The position numbers were made by a program, and so were the translations under genes. The notes beneath the pieces were generated by a model. It did not search any database. It had not been told where the DNA came from and saw only the letters and a list, made by a program, of their open reading frames with translations. A stretch of DNA of 64,000 bases from contig WHVA01000003.1 of assembly GCA_015179125.1 (NCBI GenBank), positions 248,001 through 312,000 on the forward strand, written 5' to 3'. This document shows, one piece after another, positions 1 to 10,951 of the stretch. Each line of letters starts with the position of its first letter. Position 1 is the stretch's first letter. Origin of the DNA: Gautieria morchelliformis (lineage: Eukaryota > Basidiomycota > Agaricomycetes > Gomphales > Gomphaceae).

Positions 1-48
1 CTCGGTAAGTGCCATGTATTCGGCCTCCGTGGTAGATAGTGCGATCGT

Positions 49-2940
49 TCACTGCTTCTTCGAGCTCCATGCGAGAGCTCCCCCTCCTAGTATAGCTACA
101 TAGCCACTAATAGATAGTGCGTTGTTTCTATTAGCATAATCTGAGTCGACAAATATTTTGAGGTCGAGACCAGCGTCTCGTCGGAATGTTATGCCATCGT
201 CACGTGACCCTTTGAGGTACCTGAGCGCGTGCTTGATCGCCGTCCAGTGCTCAGCTCCGTAAGTAGTAGTGAATTGGCTCAGATGTTGTACGGTAAAGGC
301 CAAATCAGGTCGCGTGCTGAGTGCTGCATACATGAGTGATCCGATCGCCTTAGCATAGGGTACTTCGGCAGTTGGACCTGTTGAGTCCATAGGTGTCGTG
401 AGTTTGATCATTTTATGCAGAGGTGTAGATACGGAATGTGCCGTAGCCATGTTGAATCGATCGAGTATGATGTCGATGTAATGTCCTTGAGACATGATCA
501 GTGTTCCCTCATTCCTATTCTTCTCAACTCTAATTCCCAAGATTTTCTTCATTTCTCCTAAATCTGTTAAAGCGAATTTTCCATGAAGCTCCCCCTTGAG
601 CTTAATCATCCCTCCTTTGGAGTCAGCAAATAGTCCAAAGTCGTCCACATATACTGATATGACTTCGATTGAGTCCTTATCTTGTCTGATGTAGACGCAT
701 TCATCGGCTGTGCTTTGATGGAAGCCGAGATCGAGTAGTAATTTGCGTAAGCGCTGATGCCAAGCTCGTCCCGATTGCTTGAGTCCGTAGAGCGCTCTGT
801 ATATTCTTAGAACGCGTCCAGATCCATCATCAAAACCGTCGGGCTGGCGCATGTAGATCTCCTCATCTATGGTTGAATTGAGGTAGGCGCCTTTGACATC
901 CATCATTTCGATTTCCCAATAAAGTGTGTTTGCGATCGCTAATAGAACACGTAGTGAATCGAATTTGACCACGGGTGAGGTTATCTCGTAGTAATCCATC
1001 CCTGGCCTCTGTGTGAATCCTTGAGCCACAACCCTTGCTTTAGCCTTATCGAATTGTCCGTCCGGTTGTGTTTTGACAGCGTATACCCATCGGCAACCGA
1101 TAGCTACTCGTCCGGGTGGTAGTTCTGTTAATTCCCATGTTCCTAATGTCTTGTGTTGATCCATCTCAATTTCCATCGCTTTCTCCCAGATCGGCGCATC
1201 ATCACGTGATACCGCCGCTCTGTAATTCTCAGGTTCAGTGACAATTTCTCTCGTTACGTAAACCTGCTCGGTGCATCCTGAATCATTCAGTTTCCGATAA
1301 TCTGGTCTTTGAGTGATACGCGCGCTCCGTCGAATTTGTGGGGCTGGCGCTTGTTCAGGTGGATCAGGAACGGGCGTTGTCTGGGGTGATGATGTCTGTG
1401 GGGTAGATGTGATCGGGTCAGGCACATGCTCGCGCGGTGAGTGCTCCCCCTCGAGCGGTGCCGTGTCGTCATCGTCGTTATCTGGGATAGGGTAGAGTCT
1501 GTTGTCGTTTTCGTCGAATGTAATATTTCTTGAAATTTGAACATGCTTTGAGGCTTTATTGTAATACCTCCAAGCTTTTGCATGTTCTGCTACTCCGACG
1601 AAGATATGTTCTTCTGCCTTTGGATCAAGTTTGGCTCGACGTTGATCCGGCACCATAACCCAGCAATTTGTCCCAAATTCCTCTAGACGTGCTATGTTCG
1701 GCTTCTTGCCGAATAGTGCCTGGAACGGCGTTGCGTCATCTCCAAGCGCTCGCGTGGGTGATCGGTTTTTGATATAGCACACGTAAGCCACGGCCTCGGG
1801 CCAGAGTATTTTTGGCAGGTTCTTGGCAAAGATCATTGCCCGTGCGTGCTCGAGTAAGGTCCGGTTGAGTCGTTCAGCGATTCCATTCTGGGCTGGGGAG
1901 TATGGAGCTGTGGTCTCCATGATAATGCCATATTTTGCACAAAATTCCTTGAAATTTTTATTGACATATTCCCCTCCATTATCCGAGCGAAACCTCTTCA
2001 GTTTCTGACCTGTTTGGGTCTCGAGGAATGCCTTGTACGTCTCGAAGTGTTTGAGCGCTTCATCTTTGGTGCTCCCAAAATAGATTATAGTGTACATCGA
2101 TTTGATGTCCGTGAAAGAATAAAAGTATTTTTCACGTGATGGTCCCTCGGTCTGGGCAGGCCCCCATACATCGGATACTGTTAGGTCACCGACCTGTTCT
2201 ACAGTGTCCTCGGCTCTTTTGGGGAATGGCTCCACATGCCGTTTGCCTTGTATGCATGCTTTGCACTGGCTCGGCTTGTTTGACTCGTCAATCTCAAGTC
2301 CGGTAACTAGATCGTTAGACTTCAACAATTTTATGGAGTTTATATTGACGTGCCCTAGTATCCTGTGCCATTTGTCCCATGACCGTCCCTTTGCCGCTGC
2401 GGCAAAGTCTCGTGCCTCGACTGATCGAGTGACCCGTGCCTTCATACAGAACAGCCGCCCACGCTTCTGTCCCTGTGCGAAGGTAACTCCGGCGCGTGAT
2501 TGGAATTCGATGCCGGTGCCTGAAAATGTGGCCGTGTTGCCCTTATCAGTTAAACGCCCTACGCTGATAAGGTTGTTCGGCGCATCCGGTGCATGCTTGA
2601 CGTCACGTAGTTCGATCGTGTTTGTCTTGGCGCCGATCTTGAATTCCATGTATATAGTGCCTCGGCCTTGTGTATGTAGTACTGCATCAGGTGAAATTCC
2701 TTCAATTTCTGATGGTTCCTCAGCATAGCTAGCAAAATCGTTTTGGCTTCGAGCTATATGTGTTGTTGCCGCTGAACCGGCTAGCCAGTCGGATGCAGAT
2801 ATAGCACTGTATGCTATCTCCTTAGATACAAATGTGAAGTCCTTTTCTTCTGCTTGTTTGACTGTTTCTTTGTTCCCTGATTTGAACCATTTCAGTGCTT
2901 GGCCCTCCTTGCCGCCACCTTTCGCCCAACAGTCCTTCAC
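49..2940 (-). pseudogene. Copia element A pol region (protease, integrase, RT, RNase H)
   Basis: Copia-type pol region in the order protease, pre-integrase zinc domain (HxxLGH...CxxC), integrase, reverse transcriptase and RNase H, which is the Ty1/copia order with integrase before RT. Recognisable motifs are DNGGEY and NGIAERLNR (integrase) and YVDDFGLF (RT). It is a fossil part, closely matched by the copies at 46.5-49.2 kb, 55.5-56.7 kb and 62.6-64 kb. Confidence 0.9.
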
Positions 2941-2964
2941 GTAATGACCCTTCTTGCCGCAATT

Positions 2965-3651
2965 TCAGCACTTTCCCTTTGTTGCTCCTGAGTCATCTTT
3001 CTTGGGCCTGTGACGTTGTTGCGCCTTAAGCGCTGTCTGCCGTGCCGATCCAGCTTTCCGTGCTTGATCCTCATCGAGGACTCGAGCTATTAATATATCA
3101 GCTGTCGTCCCGGCTCCACTGGCATTTACTGCCGTAATAAACGCCGACCAAGAATCTGGTAATGATGTCAGACACGTGTTTGAGAACTCGGTGTCACTGA
3201 TGTAATGTCCCCGCGCATTCAGTTCCTGTTGAATGCCGCGGAGCTTGCATACGTGCTCCTCCATGTTCGCGCCGTCTTCGGCAAGCGTCCGGAAGAAATC
3301 TCTTCGGAGATTTACAATCCCCATGGCTCCCTTCGATTCGAATATTGCTTGTAAACTAGTCCATACAGCGAATGCAGACATCATCTGATTGATGTAAACT
3401 AGTTGTTCATCGGCAACTCTGAGGCAAATTTCTTTTCTAGCTTTCTTGTCCTTCCTTCTCCAATCGTCGATTTCCTGCTGCTCGGTCGCAGTGACGTTGT
3501 TGGCATCTGCCGGTCTCAGTTCCGTCTCCCTGCCGATAGCCACGTCCCACAGATATAAGTCATTGAGTACCCACTCGAGCCGCCGGCGCCACGCCGCGTA
3601 ATTATCCCCGTTCAAGGGGTCGATCTTGTACGTGTTGTTGCTACTCGACAT
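2965..3651 (-). pseudogene. Copia element A gag region
   Basis: Gag-type polypeptide of a copia element (fossil part). It begins about 90 bp inside the 5' LTR with a UBN2/DUF4219-like start (DPLNGDNYAAWRRRLEW). It continues through the typical all-helical gag region to a basic stretch before the zinc knuckle. It is nearly the same as the first 228 residues of the copy starting at 46486. In intact copia elements gag and pol form one polyprotein. Confidence 0.85.
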
Positions 3652-3741
3652 CGTCGATCGGTTATTGAGTTGTTGGAGTATAGAGCGTAGTTGGAGTAAG
3701 CTAGATGTGTAATAGTTTAGTTATGGCCGGGGCCCATAACC

Positions 3742-3963
3742 TGTGGAACGAAGGAGATATAATAATCTGATATACTACGATCTCAAGTAGATCGTTCTGC
3801 CTTATATACAAAATATGATGTCCATTGTATTACCAATCTCTTCGAGCTGCTGTGCCGATGCGGTGCCGGTGCACCAGCAACCCAGGGTCGAGAGCAATCT
3901 CGAGCCTCCGGCTAAATACGTGCCGGCTCTGCCTCGGCCCTATTATCGTCCCGATTACTAACA
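3742..3963 (-). repeat. 5' LTR of copia element A
   Basis: A 222-bp LTR with TGT...ACA ends, seen reversed on the plus strand (TGTGGAACG at 3742 to TAACA at 3963). It matches the LTRs at 46194-46395, 56687-60049 (split) and 62426-62646. It carries a short hairpin (CGATCT, 5-nt loop, AGATCG). Just inside it, at the primer-binding position, lies a 7-bp-stem palindrome (GTTATGG...CCATAAC). Confidence 0.9.
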
Positions 3964-5011
3964 CGAGCCATATCCAGTTTATTCAGATATCACGTACCAG
4001 CATCATTTACGACTAGCATTATAGGTGATCGTAAGGTCTTTCACAAGCACATGCTGCAATTGAGCACGTGTCAACAGAAAATAGAACTGGCGCATGTTTC
4101 CGCCTTTCATTTAGCCTAGAACCTGCCCGACCGGGGCGAACCGTAGCGATAGGAGTGGATCCTCCGGCAACAAAATATTAATTACTACCTGAAGTAAACG
4201 CAAAAGAACGCAGCTTATTCTGGCCTTGGCGTGCCTGACCAGGCGGCACAGGACTAGTACAGGAGAAGTCACAGCTAGAACGCCTGCCCTATGGAGGCAC
4301 GGTGTCGAAAAGCCACCAGCCTCAATTGCCTGATTAGATGCACATTCTCTGCCTCGACGAATCTGCGGAGTCTGTTCTATTCTTCCTTTGAGGATTGGAC
4401 CTCAGGCAACCAAGCACCCAATATTCTCATCGACATATTTTAACGTACTGGCACAATCCAACAGTCAGGGCCCCGTCGAAGAACAGAAAAAAAATGCACA
4501 AGTCACAAATATATCCTTCCTCTCCATGCACCATAACCCACGCTAAGCAGAACTGTGATGCTCTGACGTTTCTGCCAGATACTCGCTTGGCATGTTCCAC
4601 CGATCGCCCATGAAGAAACACGTACGGCGCCGTCCATGTAGGCATATGCCACGCTCATGCCGTACTCTCCACTGAGCATCTCCAGCACCACCCACATCAC
4701 ATCTGCACCGTACGGTAATGCGTAAGGTCTACCCTTCCCCGCCACCCATCGATTCCAACCTCGTTCACCGGATTAACAAACAAAGCACTTACTTTCATCT
4801 GCTGCCCTTATCGCACACTCTTGGTGCTAGTGCGCCATGCCCGGCATACTGGCAGTCCTTGGTATTTGTACTATTTCAGACGAAAGGTGCGTATGCACAA
4901 TTCCGAGCGTATGATGGCGCGGACATACTACTGATGACTGTTGCAAGCATCAGCGTGTGCGACGGACAAGCTAGGCAGGACTTGCTCCCTATAGTTATTG
5001 TTAGTAGACAT
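3964..5011. repeat. Duplicated segment A, copy 1 (pairs with 39152-40169)
   Basis: About 1.05 kb that recurs in the same orientation at 39152-40169 with small substitutions and indels. The left edge coincides exactly with the outer end of the copia LTR, so the copia went into this repeat. The right edge is at the shared GTTATTGTTAGTAGACATG. It holds no coding region that I recognise. Confidence 0.85.
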
Positions 5012-5030
5012 GGTTTGGAGTTAGTTCTAC

Positions 5031-5279
5031 ATGGGCTTGCCATCCCGGATCAAGGATGAAATTGCCCGCATCAGAAAACCTGCCACCCTTACCGACCTCC
5101 GCAACCTAGCCCAATCCATCGATTTGTGCTACTGGGAAAGACATTCCAAGATCGCTCGTGAAACCTCCGCCCAGAGCAAGAACGACAAGTCTTCCGACAA
5201 GAAGTCTGATAAAGACAAGAAGAAGACTAATTCCGGAAACAACAACTCCGGAAACAACAACAACAACAACTGGAAATGA
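5031..5279 (+). pseudogene. Ty3/gypsy gag fragment
   Basis: An 82-residue piece that resembles the C-terminal part of gag in Agaricomycete Ty3 elements. It has a GLPSRIKDEIARI start, an LRNLAQSID stretch, then a Lys/Asp-rich and Asn-rich tail. It is a fossil with no LTRs or pol beside it. A related gag scrap carrying the zinc knuckle lies at 19617-20090. Confidence 0.6.
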
Positions 5280-5335
5280 CTCCTACTGGTGACTCCACTA
5301 GGTTTTCCACCAATCAGGGCTTGATTTGTCAGCAA

Positions 5336-5426
5336 TGAGTCATTAATTGGGCCCATGTGATTCATGACAGCTTGGGTGAGTCATGTGCATGTGACTCACC
5401 AAGGTGTGCATGAGTCAGTTGAGTCA
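5336..5426. promoter_or_regulatory. Cluster of five TGA(G/C)TCA sites
   Basis: Five perfect bZIP/Gcn4-type heptamers lie within 91 bp, at 5336-5342, 5377-5383, 5392-5398 (reverse), 5411-5417 and 5420-5426. The sequence does not show what they would regulate. The spot lies just after a Ty3 gag scrap, so it could be old LTR regulatory sequence or a simple degenerate repeat. The rest of 5280-6048 shows no gene. Confidence 0.4.
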
Positions 5427-6698
5427 TTGAGGCTGTACAAGCAAATGACTAGGCTTTTCAAACTCAGAGGCTGAGTCTGAAGGAGCCACCTGACCGGATT
5501 TGTGGGTGAGCCCAGGTGCACAAGCCGCGAGTGACGCGAGCGTCCGGTCAGAGTTTGAAATCGGAAGTCCGAAACAGAGTTGTGGGGACGTGTGTATCCA
5601 CAACTCTGCTGCACAGAAATAAGTGAGTTAGAGTGAAGACAGCCTCGGAAAAATAGGTAAAATTCATAGATAATTAGAGGGATGTTTGAATAGACCTTAT
5701 GAGGATAGTAAACATTTTTATGATGGCGATAATTGGTTGTTTTAAAGGCCTTTGATGCAGACTACAAATTTACAGTAAAGAGACATTTGAAGGCTGGTTG
5801 AACAGCTTGGTCCGAGACCATATAGTATGCTGGTTGAACAGCAGTTCCCATACAGTACTGTCGGAGTATGCCAAGGCCAGTAATTATTGGTATCAAAATT
5901 GCTCTAAATTGCTCTAATACCCTTGCAGTTGAAAGACGGTGACAACACCTCAGTGTTGAATTGCCATCACACCATCAGTCATGTGGTCACTTGTGGTTCC
6001 CCATTTCAAGCTCCTACCGAATCCATTTAGTTTCAGTAGCTAATCACTTAGGGCATGGGGGCAAAGTCAGGAGTTTATAACTTTGGGTTAGTCACATTTT
6101 AGTCACACAGTTTATAACGTGTGACTAACCCTGCTGTTTCAACACAGCTTACATAATACCAACAACCCCGGCCTTAGGCATTTTTAGATATCAATTTTCA
6201 CTAATTGATCATGAGAGCGTCCTCTTGCCTGCCCACTGTTACAATCCATTCCCGAATCTGGTCCTGAAGCCTCAGCTTCAGTTCTCATTCTGGAACCTCA
6301 GGTTCTACTCGGCTTTCCTTCAGGTTTCTCTTCACACCTTCCATCACCCCTGACTTCCTTTTCTAGTTAGTTCCCCATTTGCCTGACCCTTTGTTCCCCT
6401 GTCCGTTGATCCGACCATTGACCCTTCACGACCCTGCACGCTACTTTACTATTTAGACCCCCAGTCCATGTATCGTAGTTCCCCAGTTCAGATATCGAAT
6501 TAGCTTCTCGTACTTAAGACCTCTCTGCTTGATATCAAAACCCACTTCTCATCTTATAGCCGAGACCGCTCCCGAAATTAGGGCAGAACACTGAGTGGGC
6601 GCAACCCATGAGGTTGAAGCCAAGCTCTCTGACCCGAGACCCGAGTTCAGCCTTGGTAAAGCCGAACTACAGTACAACTCACAACCTTAACACCCACC

Positions 6699-6965
6699 AT
6701 GGATCGGTGCCATGACAGAAAGCTTAAAAGGCTTGATCTGTCCCTTCACAAACTGCCTTCATCTCTGGCCATTGCTGAGTCTTTCTTGTATCATAATTTC
6801 ATGCAGTTTTCTCTAGACCCCAACTGGGTAGAAGCCATGGGAAGTGTTGAAGGAGCGGTGAACCGTAAGCTGGAAGTTAGACTAGGTATGCATGTGAATG
6901 GCCCAATAGAATTTGTGGAACGAGGTCCCCAAGCGGAAGCACTTGTGGGAATTCTTTATCACTAG
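6699..6965 (+). CDS. Hypothetical protein piece inside TIR element
   Basis: An 88-codon frame inside the TIR element, opening with MDRCHDRKLKRLDL. I do not recognise the family. The composition is that of an ordinary globular protein rather than random sequence (LPSSLAIAESFLYHNF, then GSVEGAVNRKLEVRLGMH). It may be one exon of a longer element-encoded protein that continues with the frame at 7023, 60 bp downstream. There is no transmembrane segment and no metal-binding cluster. Confidence 0.3.
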   Translation: MDRCHDRKLKRLDLSLHKLPSSLAIAESFLYHNFMQFSLDPNWVEAMGSVEGAVNRKLEVRLGMHVNGPIEFVERGPQAEALVGILYH

Positions 6966-7022
6966 TACTCAACGTGGTCAACATCTTACACAATATATCA
7001 TTTCTCTCATAGAATTTTAAAG

Positions 7023-7433
7023 ATGTGTTCCTGTCCCATCATCCGATTTTGTGACATATCCAAGTACATCAGAGACACTGAGGCTGGATCTATAAAAATT
7101 CCCACTTCTGATGCAATATCTCACCCCACCACTTCTTCGTCAACTGAAACATTGCTAGTTGAGCATACAGATGAAGTGGCTGAAAACAAGGATGCAGATG
7201 ATGGGTTATGGGAAGAAGATGATGAGGAGGAGGAAAATTCTGACCTAAAGTCTGCATGCGAGACTGCAAGCAGCTCAACTATGGATATAGAGGTGGATGA
7301 TGGGGTAGACATTGTTTTCCCGCAACTTCATGACTATTTGAGTGAGCACCTGGCCTTGCCACCACTGGTCAATGTCAGAGAGGATCCAACAGTGATGAAG
7401 AAGGCAGCTGGTGGTGCACCTAGAGTTTTCTAA
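7023..7433 (+). CDS. Hypothetical acidic protein inside TIR element
   Basis: A 136-codon frame ending about 135 bp before the right terminal repeat. Residues 45-75 are strongly acidic (WEEDDEEEENSD) and flanked by Ser/Thr-rich sequence. The C-terminal third is more hydrophobic (VFPQLHDYLSEHLALPPL). It is not recognised. The acidic low-complexity core and location inside the TIR element suggest the tail of an element-encoded protein. A chance frame cannot be excluded. Confidence 0.3.
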   Translation: MCSCPIIRFCDISKYIRDTEAGSIKIPTSDAISHPTTSSSTETLLVEHTDEVAENKDADDGLWEEDDEEEENSDLKSACETASSSTMDIEVDDGVDIVFPQLHDYLSEHLALPPLVNVREDPTVMKKAAGGAPRVF

Positions 7434-7567
7434 GTAGCAGACATACTACACTAAAAAACTCTGCAACATTTGTAATCACGGTCATATCAGCCACAATTTG
7501 AAACCATGTTTGAAACACGGTGTGTTACTAACGTGTGTCAAACCCCGCCGACTTTGCCCCCATGCCC

Positions 7568-8265
7568 TATAATCGCTGTATATTTTTCTGAGACCTTGCT
7601 AGTTGAGGATTATCATCTTTATCCTTTACTACCACCTACTGTCAACACTTAGGACATCCTCATTGTTCAGCAGTTTAGCTACAAACTGAACCACTTTTTC
7701 ATGAAAATAAAGTTTTGAACTTTGCAGAGTTTGATTAATGTGTCAGGATGTCAGAAATGCCTAATTTCTTAATTTTTGGTTATAATCTTGTTGAAGGGTC
7801 TATAGTCTTTAATTCTAAACACTGAGGTTAACATCAGGCGTTGTGTGGCCGTCAAGCTGACAAATTAGTGATTTACATAATTTAAATATAAACGTGAAAC
7901 GAGTCGTATGAAATGAAGTGGTGAGAAGTGTAGGATAAGAATTAAGTATATGGCGACGGTGAATTCATTGAGGTATATACTGAAGAGAGTAGATGATAGT
8001 TATGGATAAAGAAGATAGTATTCGACTAGCGAAGTCTCAGAAAAATATACAGCGACTGTAGCTACTGTAACTAAGGGATTCGGTAGGAGATGGAAATGGA
8101 GTGACCACAAGGTGACTAATGGTTGAGCGATGGTAAGTTCAACATATACCCTGTCCATCAGCCGGGTCACAACGTAAAAACTCTCCTCTGATCCTGTACA
8201 GCGTCTCAGCACGTGAAAAATATATCATGGCTGTGCAGACTCACTGATTTAGTGCGCAGTCCGAT
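7568..8265. other. No gene seen between TIR element and caspase-like gene
   Basis: About 700 bp of moderately AT-rich sequence with no frame or splice pattern that I can support. It is the 3' flank of the caspase-like gene, which ends at 8266 on the minus strand. Confidence 0.4.
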
Positions 8266-9922
8266 CTAATATGTGAATTGGACAGTCAGAAAAGAGTGAT
8301 TGGATCGATTGTAATCCGATGTTCTTACCAAAGGTGTCTGCTGGATAGGCTTACCCTCGTCGTCCGTTATCGATGCGCTTGCGAGCTTCTCTCTGTGTCA
8401 GCGGTGAGTGCTACTATAAACGGTGTGTATGCGCATAGAGAGGTGTACGAGAGTTTGTGAAACAGCTCCTCATAGGTCGGCGACATATTATCCTCTGCGA
8501 TGGAAGTCAGAACGGTCGTCATTCTTTCCGCAGTCGCGGACACACACCGAGACTCTCGATGAATGCCTGTTGTGGTGTGCATCAGGGAGATTTATATCTC
8601 GCTTGACAAGGCGCAAATACTTGCCTTCGACATCACCCCGCCAGTCTGGGGGCGTTGCCATGACTTTTGTCCATCCAGGCTTGAAGACCAAGAGACCTGT
8701 AACCTCGTTGAAATGATAAATGCCCGCAGAGTGGATAGCCACATACAACATGAGCTTTGGGGGATGCATCGGTCATCGGGTTGGCTGATTCTGGTCTAAA
8801 ACGAAGGCCCCGCTCCGTAACACGCCTCCCCGTCTGGGTATGGGATAAATCTGCAGATTATCCGGTAAACACAATATCAAAAAAACGAGGAGTCTGCCGG
8901 AATACTTAGTAGTGGTCCGCTTTCGAAAGGTCTGGCCACAGAATCCACGATATTGTCCATAAATTTCTGAGTCGCATTTTTTAGCACATCGTCCCCAAAG
9001 ATGCGCGCTTCAGAAAAGGGCTCTTCAGCGTATCGCGACTTATCCGCCCCATAATACTCAAAATAATCCTCCCCATAATACTCCAAATCCAACATTGTGC
9101 CAGAATGGCAGCAGTCAAATAAAGCCTAGCTCACCATTAGCATAGAAGATACTGTAAAATTACCCCCTACCACGAGCTGTGAGCCGACTGGTAAGCTCTT
9201 CACCAAAATATTGTTGAGTTCCTATGCAATGGCTGAGTCAGGGTGGAGTCTATTGCATCACCGAATGGCTCACATCATCAAGGATATGGTTCTGATAACG
9301 CTCCACGCTGTATGAATCTTCACCGTCGTGGTTCGTGTCAATGTAGTCTGATGGGAGGATTACTGGAAAAAATTGTTAAGGCTCTACCATGGCAAAATAC
9401 CACAGACAAACATTCATCCTTGCGGTCCGTCTCACGTCCATCCTTGTTGTGGATCTGCCCACCATGTCCACAGTCTGGCGATGGGGAGATTGGTGGATAA
9501 GGAAAACGATGATTCACCGGACTTACAGTAAAAGAAAAACCGATCTCCGGGCTTAGCACCCTTTACTAAGTTTCTCAACGCATCGATCTGAGAATGGGAT
9601 GAAAGATATGAATTAGTGAGGAAAACCATACGCACTATGTTGTCGTGAGTGGGCTTGGTGTGGTTCCCGTCATCGGAAAGCACATGTATACCCGCCTCGG
9701 CATATCCGTATTTCACTGTCTCATCCCGTGAGCATACAACCACATAGGCAAGTGGCTAAAACATTCACTCGTCAAATCTTTGATTGCAGAGAGGTGCGTG
9801 TGGGAGTGAATCAAACGTGTGCCGGAGTAACCAATGGTAATCAATAACGCGCGTTTACATCCTTCAGCTGGCCTAAGTTTCGCCGTTCCGTGTTGGAACT
9901 GTGTCTCTGGAGACCCGGGCAT
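8266..9922 (-). CDS. Caspase-like (peptidase C14) protein, 11 exons
   Basis: Predicted fungal caspase-like cysteine protease of 375 residues. Exons by hand: 9769-9922, 9636-9715, 9527-9587, 9412-9474, 9274-9347, 9171-9221, 8906-9125, 8747-8850, 8621-8696, 8449-8566, 8266-8392. All introns are GT-AG and 45-64 nt, phases agree, and the total is 1128 nt with a single stop. The fold is recognised from KRALLITIGYSG at the first strand, a YGYAEAGIHVLSDDG loop, the catalytic His block FFFYYCGHGGQ, then LFDCCHSGTMLDLE with the catalytic Cys. Both catalytic residues are present; the residues just before each (Ser in most relatives) are Cys here. The C-terminal block (SPTYEELFHKLS) fits the family end. 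C14 enzymes cleave after basic or acidic residues and are linked to cell death and stress. There is no NACHT or other fused domain. The N-terminus could extend upstream. Confidence 0.78.
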
Positions 9923-10900
9923 GACTTCCTAAAATACTGCTAACGCTCTCGAGGAGGTGTTGAGAGGGGTAGGTGGGACCGTGGGAGCCTTGGGCCTAGG
10001 ACGAGGGTGTTTGTGAGAGGGAGGCAGGGCGACTATTGTTATATTGTGGATAGGGGATATGACGAGGGTGTCGCTGAGTGGGTTTGTATTGTTCAATGCT
10101 GTTCCGTTGCGGTGACTATAATCGTTGCTCCACAAGATCAGCAAGATCCATGCGATAGGAACGGTCTGATGTATGATTTGGAATCATGGAAACAATCGGA
10201 GTACAGCATTGTCGTTTCCCACCTCCTGTGTACTAGGGTACATCTTGACGCGACAACATTGTCCTCCCACGCGTACATTGGTACGGCGCGTGGCCAGTAT
10301 GGCAAAGCTATTATAGCGCATTTGGGATCGATTTGTGTGGGCTAACCCATATTTTAAACCTTCTGTTCGCTGCGCCTGAGGGCTGGTGGCGCTCCTGTGG
10401 CTGTGGCGCAGTAAGTGCTGCCATGGCGTGTACGGCGTATAACAAAAGACCTAGTTGGAGTTACCCCCTTTAGCTCTGTCTAGCGGGCACAACATTGTTA
10501 TATAATCGTTGGTGATGGTTGCGCCGTGAGATGTTCAGGGGCCGGCGGTGATTGGCACGTGTGACGTGTGTGTGTGACGTGTGTGCCAGCGTGACCGTGG
10601 CTGGGGTATTAGCCGACGGCTAACGGATGCACGCTCTTGCACAGACACGTAAGGCGACGGACTGCTAAGCGCGCGTAAGCAGTACTACAGTGCCAGCATT
10701 ACGCGTCTACATCAGTAAACTAGTTTCTCGCGCGACACGGAGTCCGGAGATCACCTCGGCTGCCGGCTTGATCTACGGATCACGCTGAGTTCTATGAGCG
10801 CTGATAGGCATGCACAGCAACTTTGGCACGCGCGGTGTTTACGTACTGTAATCATTCCAAATGCAGTGATTGGATCACGCGACAGACATCGATACCGACC
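9923..10900. other. Intergenic region, no gene supported
   Basis: This lies between the caspase-like gene and the small plus-strand gene. Open frames exist on both strands (for example 9929-10144 minus and 10007-10345 plus), but none has a recognisable domain or a clear splice pattern. It probably carries the divergent promoters of the two flanking genes. A GTGACGTGTGTGTG-type short repeat sits near 10558-10580. Confidence 0.35.
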
Positions 10901-10907
10901 TATATAA
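10901..10907 (+). promoter_or_regulatory. TATA-like box
   Basis: TATATAA at 10901-10907, about 45 bp upstream of the ATG at 10952. This spacing suits a short-leader fungal gene, and the ATG itself has a good context (CCGCCATGTC). Confidence 0.4.
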
Positions 10908-10951
10908 TTGAAGCTAGAATCACTACCAGTACTATCAACCAGCAACCCGCC

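Larger units (their letters stand above)
1..3963 (-). mobile_element. Ty1/copia element A (partial, runs off left edge)
   Basis: This is a copia-type LTR retrotransposon read on the minus strand. Its 5' LTR is at 3742-3963 and its 3' end lies beyond the window. In sense order it shows a gag region (UBN2-like, about 2965-3651), a CCHC knuckle, protease, GAG-pre-integrase, integrase core with the DNGGEY and NGIAERLNR motifs, reverse transcriptase with YVDDFGLF, and RNase H (about 49-2940). It is a fossil with roughly two breaks in its coding part. The bases just outside the LTR begin CGAGC, and the matching unoccupied sequence is seen at 39152, so the element clearly inserted into an existing repeat. 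It belongs to the same family as the elements at 46194-60049 and 62426-64000. Confidence 0.93.
6051..7567. mobile_element. TIR element, likely DNA transposon remnant
   Basis: The two ends carry a perfect 18-bp terminal inverted repeat, GGGCATGGGGGCAAAGTC at 6051-6068 and its reverse complement ending at 7567. TA flanks both ends, consistent with a TA target duplication. Just inside the left end is a strong hairpin (GGTTAGTCACA ... TGTGACTAACC, about 6088-6130). The 1517-bp body has two plus-strand reading frames (6699-6965 and 7023-7433) that I cannot assign to a transposase family. GGG termini and a short A/T-rich target would suit PIF/Harbinger or Tc1-like relatives, but no DDE/D motif was identified. 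It is probably a non-autonomous or decayed copy. Confidence 0.55.

Noticed and set aside
8488-8769. Separate small gene on the minus strand
   Set aside because: It spans introns and exons 8-10 of the caspase-like gene in another frame.
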